A stretch of 64,000 nt of DNA from Escherichia fergusonii ATCC 35469 (lineage in GTDB: Bacteria; Pseudomonadota; Gammaproteobacteria; Enterobacterales; Enterobacteriaceae), in the NCBI RefSeq assembly GCF_000026225.1, contig NC_011740.1, positions 2,418,001 to 2,482,000 on the forward strand, given 5' to 3'. Shown piece after piece: positions 62,334 to 64,000 of the stretch. Position numbers and translations under genes: made by a program. Position 1 is the first letter of the stretch, and the number at the start of each line of letters is the position of its first letter. The notes under the pieces are model-generated. The model had not been told where the DNA came from, made no database searches, and saw only the letters and a list, made by a program, of their open reading frames with translations.

Positions 62334-64000
62334 ATGTCAGAATTAAAAATTGCCGTTAGTCGTTCTTGCCCGGATTGTTTTTCTACTCATCGTGCATGCG
62401 TGAATATTGACGAAAGTAATTATATTGACGTTGCCGCCATTATTTTATCGGTCAATGATGTTGAACGTGGAAAACTCGATGAAATAGACGCTACTGGCTA
62501 TGGCATTCCTGTTTTTATTGCAACGGAAAATGAAGAACGTGTACCAGCAGAATATCTGCCACGTATTTCTGGTGTCTTCGAGCATTGCGAATCACGTAAA
62601 GAGTTTTATGGACGTCAGTTAGAAACCGCTGCCAGCCATTATGAAACGCAACTGCGCCCGCCCTTCTTCCGCGCACTGGTCGATTATGTCAATCAGGGCA
62701 ATAGCGCTTTTGACTGCCCGGGTCATCAGGGGGGTGAGTTTTTCCGTCGTCATCCGGCTGGGAATCAGTTCGTGGAATATTTTGGCGAAATGCTCTTCCG
62801 CTCCGACTTGTGTAATGCCGACGTAGCAATGGGTGATCTTCTGATTCATGAAGGCGCGCCATGCATTGCACAGCAACATGCGGCAAAAGTGTTTAATGCC
62901 GATAAAACGTACTTTGTTTTAAACGGCACATCCTCCTCCAACAAAGTGGTTTTAAACGCCCTGCTGACACCGGGTGATCTGGTGCTGTTTGACCGTAATA
63001 ACCATAAGTCTAACCACCACGGAGCGTTGCTACAGGCTGGTGCAACACCGGTTTATCTGGAAACGGCACGTAACCCGTATGGCTTTATCGGTGGCATTGA
63101 TGCGCACTGCTTCGAAGAAAGTTATCTGCGTGAACTGATTACAGAAGTTGCACCGCAACGGGCAAAAGAAGCGCGTCCGTTCCGCCTCGCTGTAATTCAG
63201 TTAGGCACCTACGACGGTACTATTTATAACGCCCGCCAGGTGGTGGATAAAATCGGTCATCTGTGTGACTACATCCTGTTTGACTCAGCATGGGTCGGCT
63301 ATGAACAGTTTATTCCGATGATGGCGGACTGTTCGCCACTGCTGCTGGATCTTAATGAGAACGATCCGGGTATTCTGGTTACGCAATCTGTGCATAAACA
63401 GCAGGCTGGTTTTTCCCAGACTTCACAAATTCATAAAAAAGACAGCCATATCAAAGGGCAACAGCGTTATGTACCGCACAAACGCATGAACAACGCCTTT
63501 ATGATGCACGCCTCCACCAGCCCGTTCTATCCGCTGTTTGCCGCACTGGATATCAACGCCAAAATGCATGAAGGTGTCAGCGGTCGTAATATGTGGATGG
63601 ATTGTGTGGTTAACGGTATTAATACCCGCAAATTGATCCTCGATAACTGTCAGCACATTCGTCCGTTCGTTCCTGAACTGGTGGATGGTAAGCCCTGGCA
63701 GTCATATGAAACAGCGCAAATAGCGGTTGATCTGCGCTTCTTTAAATTTGTACCCGGTGAGCACTGGCATTCTTTTGAAGGCTACGCAGAGAATCAATAC
63801 TTTGTCGATCCGTGCAAACTGTTGCTGACAACCCCAGGTATTGATGCACGTAACGGCGAATACGAAGCGTTCGGTGTACCCGCGACGATTCTTGCTAACT
63901 TCCTGCGCGAAAATGGCGTAGTGCCGGAAAAATGCGATCTTAACTCCATCCTCTTCCTGCTGACTCCGGCAGAAGATATGGCCAAACTTCAGCAACTTGT
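62334..64000 (+). CDS. speF: Inducible ornithine decarboxylase, N-terminal 555 codons
   Basis: SpeF is the PLP-dependent, acid-induced ornithine decarboxylase making putrescine; PotE exports it. The gene runs off the right edge. Present are the wing/receiver-like N-terminal domain (about 1-105), the start of the PLP fold (FDCPGHQGGEFFRRHPAG, VLNGTSSSNKVVLNA) and the PLP lysine in VTQSVHKQQAGFSQTSQIHK. Residues 1-50 differ noticeably from K-12 (SRSCPDCFSTHRACVNIDES), while the catalytic part is nearly identical. Expression depends on SpeFL upstream. Confidence 0.96.
   Translation, partial: MSELKIAVSRSCPDCFSTHRACVNIDESNYIDVAAIILSVNDVERGKLDEIDATGYGIPVFIATENEERVPAEYLPRISGVFEHCESRKEFYGRQLETAASHYETQLRPPFFRALVDYVNQGNSAFDCPGHQGGEFFRRHPAGNQFVEYFGEMLFRSDLCNADVAMGDLLIHEGAPCIAQQHAAKVFNADKTYFVLNGTSSSNKVVLNALLTPGDLVLFDRNNHKSNHHGALLQAGATPVYLETARNPYGFIGGIDAHCFEESYLRELITEVAPQRAKEARPFRLAVIQLGTYDGTIYNARQVVDKIGHLCDYILFDSAWVGYEQFIPMMADCSPLLLDLNENDPGILVTQSVHKQQAGFSQTSQIHKKDSHIKGQQRYVPHKRMNNAFMMHASTSPFYPLFAALDINAKMHEGVSGRNMWMDCVVNGINTRKLILDNCQHIRPFVPELVDGKPWQSYETAQIAVDLRFFKFVPGEHWHSFEGYAENQYFVDPCKLLLTTPGIDARNGEYEAFGVPATILANFLRENGVVPEKCDLNSILFLLTPAEDMAKLQQL

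Noticed and set aside
1..64000. CRISPR arrays, insertion sequences, prophage genes, tRNA or rRNA genes
   Set aside because: None seen: no regularly spaced repeats, transposase, integrase or phage proteins; repeats present are REP-type, the tolA repeat and one dispersed palindrome.

Overview
The window is enterobacterial chromosome, almost certainly Escherichia (E. coli or a very close relative). Gene order and protein sequence match the E. coli K-12 cpoB-to-speF segment gene by gene, read here in the opposite orientation. I found no insertion sequence, prophage, CRISPR array, tRNA or rRNA. Comparisons with K-12 below are from memory, not from an alignment.

Layout. 1-5040: Tol-Pal envelope operon (cpoB fragment, pal, tolB, tolA, tolR, tolQ, ybgC), all on the minus strand. 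5190-8334: cytochrome bd-I (ybgE, cydX, cydB, cydA). 8335-9184: long cyd control region with a perfect FNR box and a REP unit. 9185-14643: mannosylglycerate utilisation (mngB, mngA, divergent regulator mngR). 14644-25370: an accessory islet absent from K-12, encoding B12-dependent glutamate mutase (glmS, glmL, glmE), methylaspartate ammonia-lyase, a split AtuA/DUF4387 pair, an acidic amino acid carrier, a class I fumarase (mesaconase type) and a LysR regulator. 25603-36056: sdhX sRNA, sucDCBA, sdhBADC and the sdh/gltA control region. 36057-37340: gltA. 37897-42773: ybgDQPO chaperone-usher fimbriae. 42922-43968: abrB. 44026-49541: an enlarged 5-oxoproline operon (ybgI, pxpB, pxpC, pxpA, DUF969, DUF979, pcp) occupying the place where K-12 carries nei. 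49810-53566: dtpD, phrB, ybgA, ybfA, with no rhsC locus between ybgA and ybfA. 53879-61644: kdpFABCDE. 61919-64000: speFL leader peptide and the start of speF.

How it fits together. The islet predicts anaerobic glutamate breakdown: glutamate to 3-methylaspartate, to mesaconate, to citramalate. No recognisable citramalate lyase follows, so the AtuA-like/DUF4387 pair is the best local candidate for an uncharacterised step. The pcp-DUF979-DUF969-pxp operon should release pyroglutamate from peptides and open it to glutamate, so two separate accessory gains in this window both concern glutamate. Both sit beside the core TCA genes (suc, sdh, gltA) and the low-oxygen oxidase (cydAB).

Two further signals stand out. 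The tol-pal proteins look clearly more diverged from K-12 than the nearly invariant suc proteins. The islet carrier also lacks both aspartates that bind sodium in its family.
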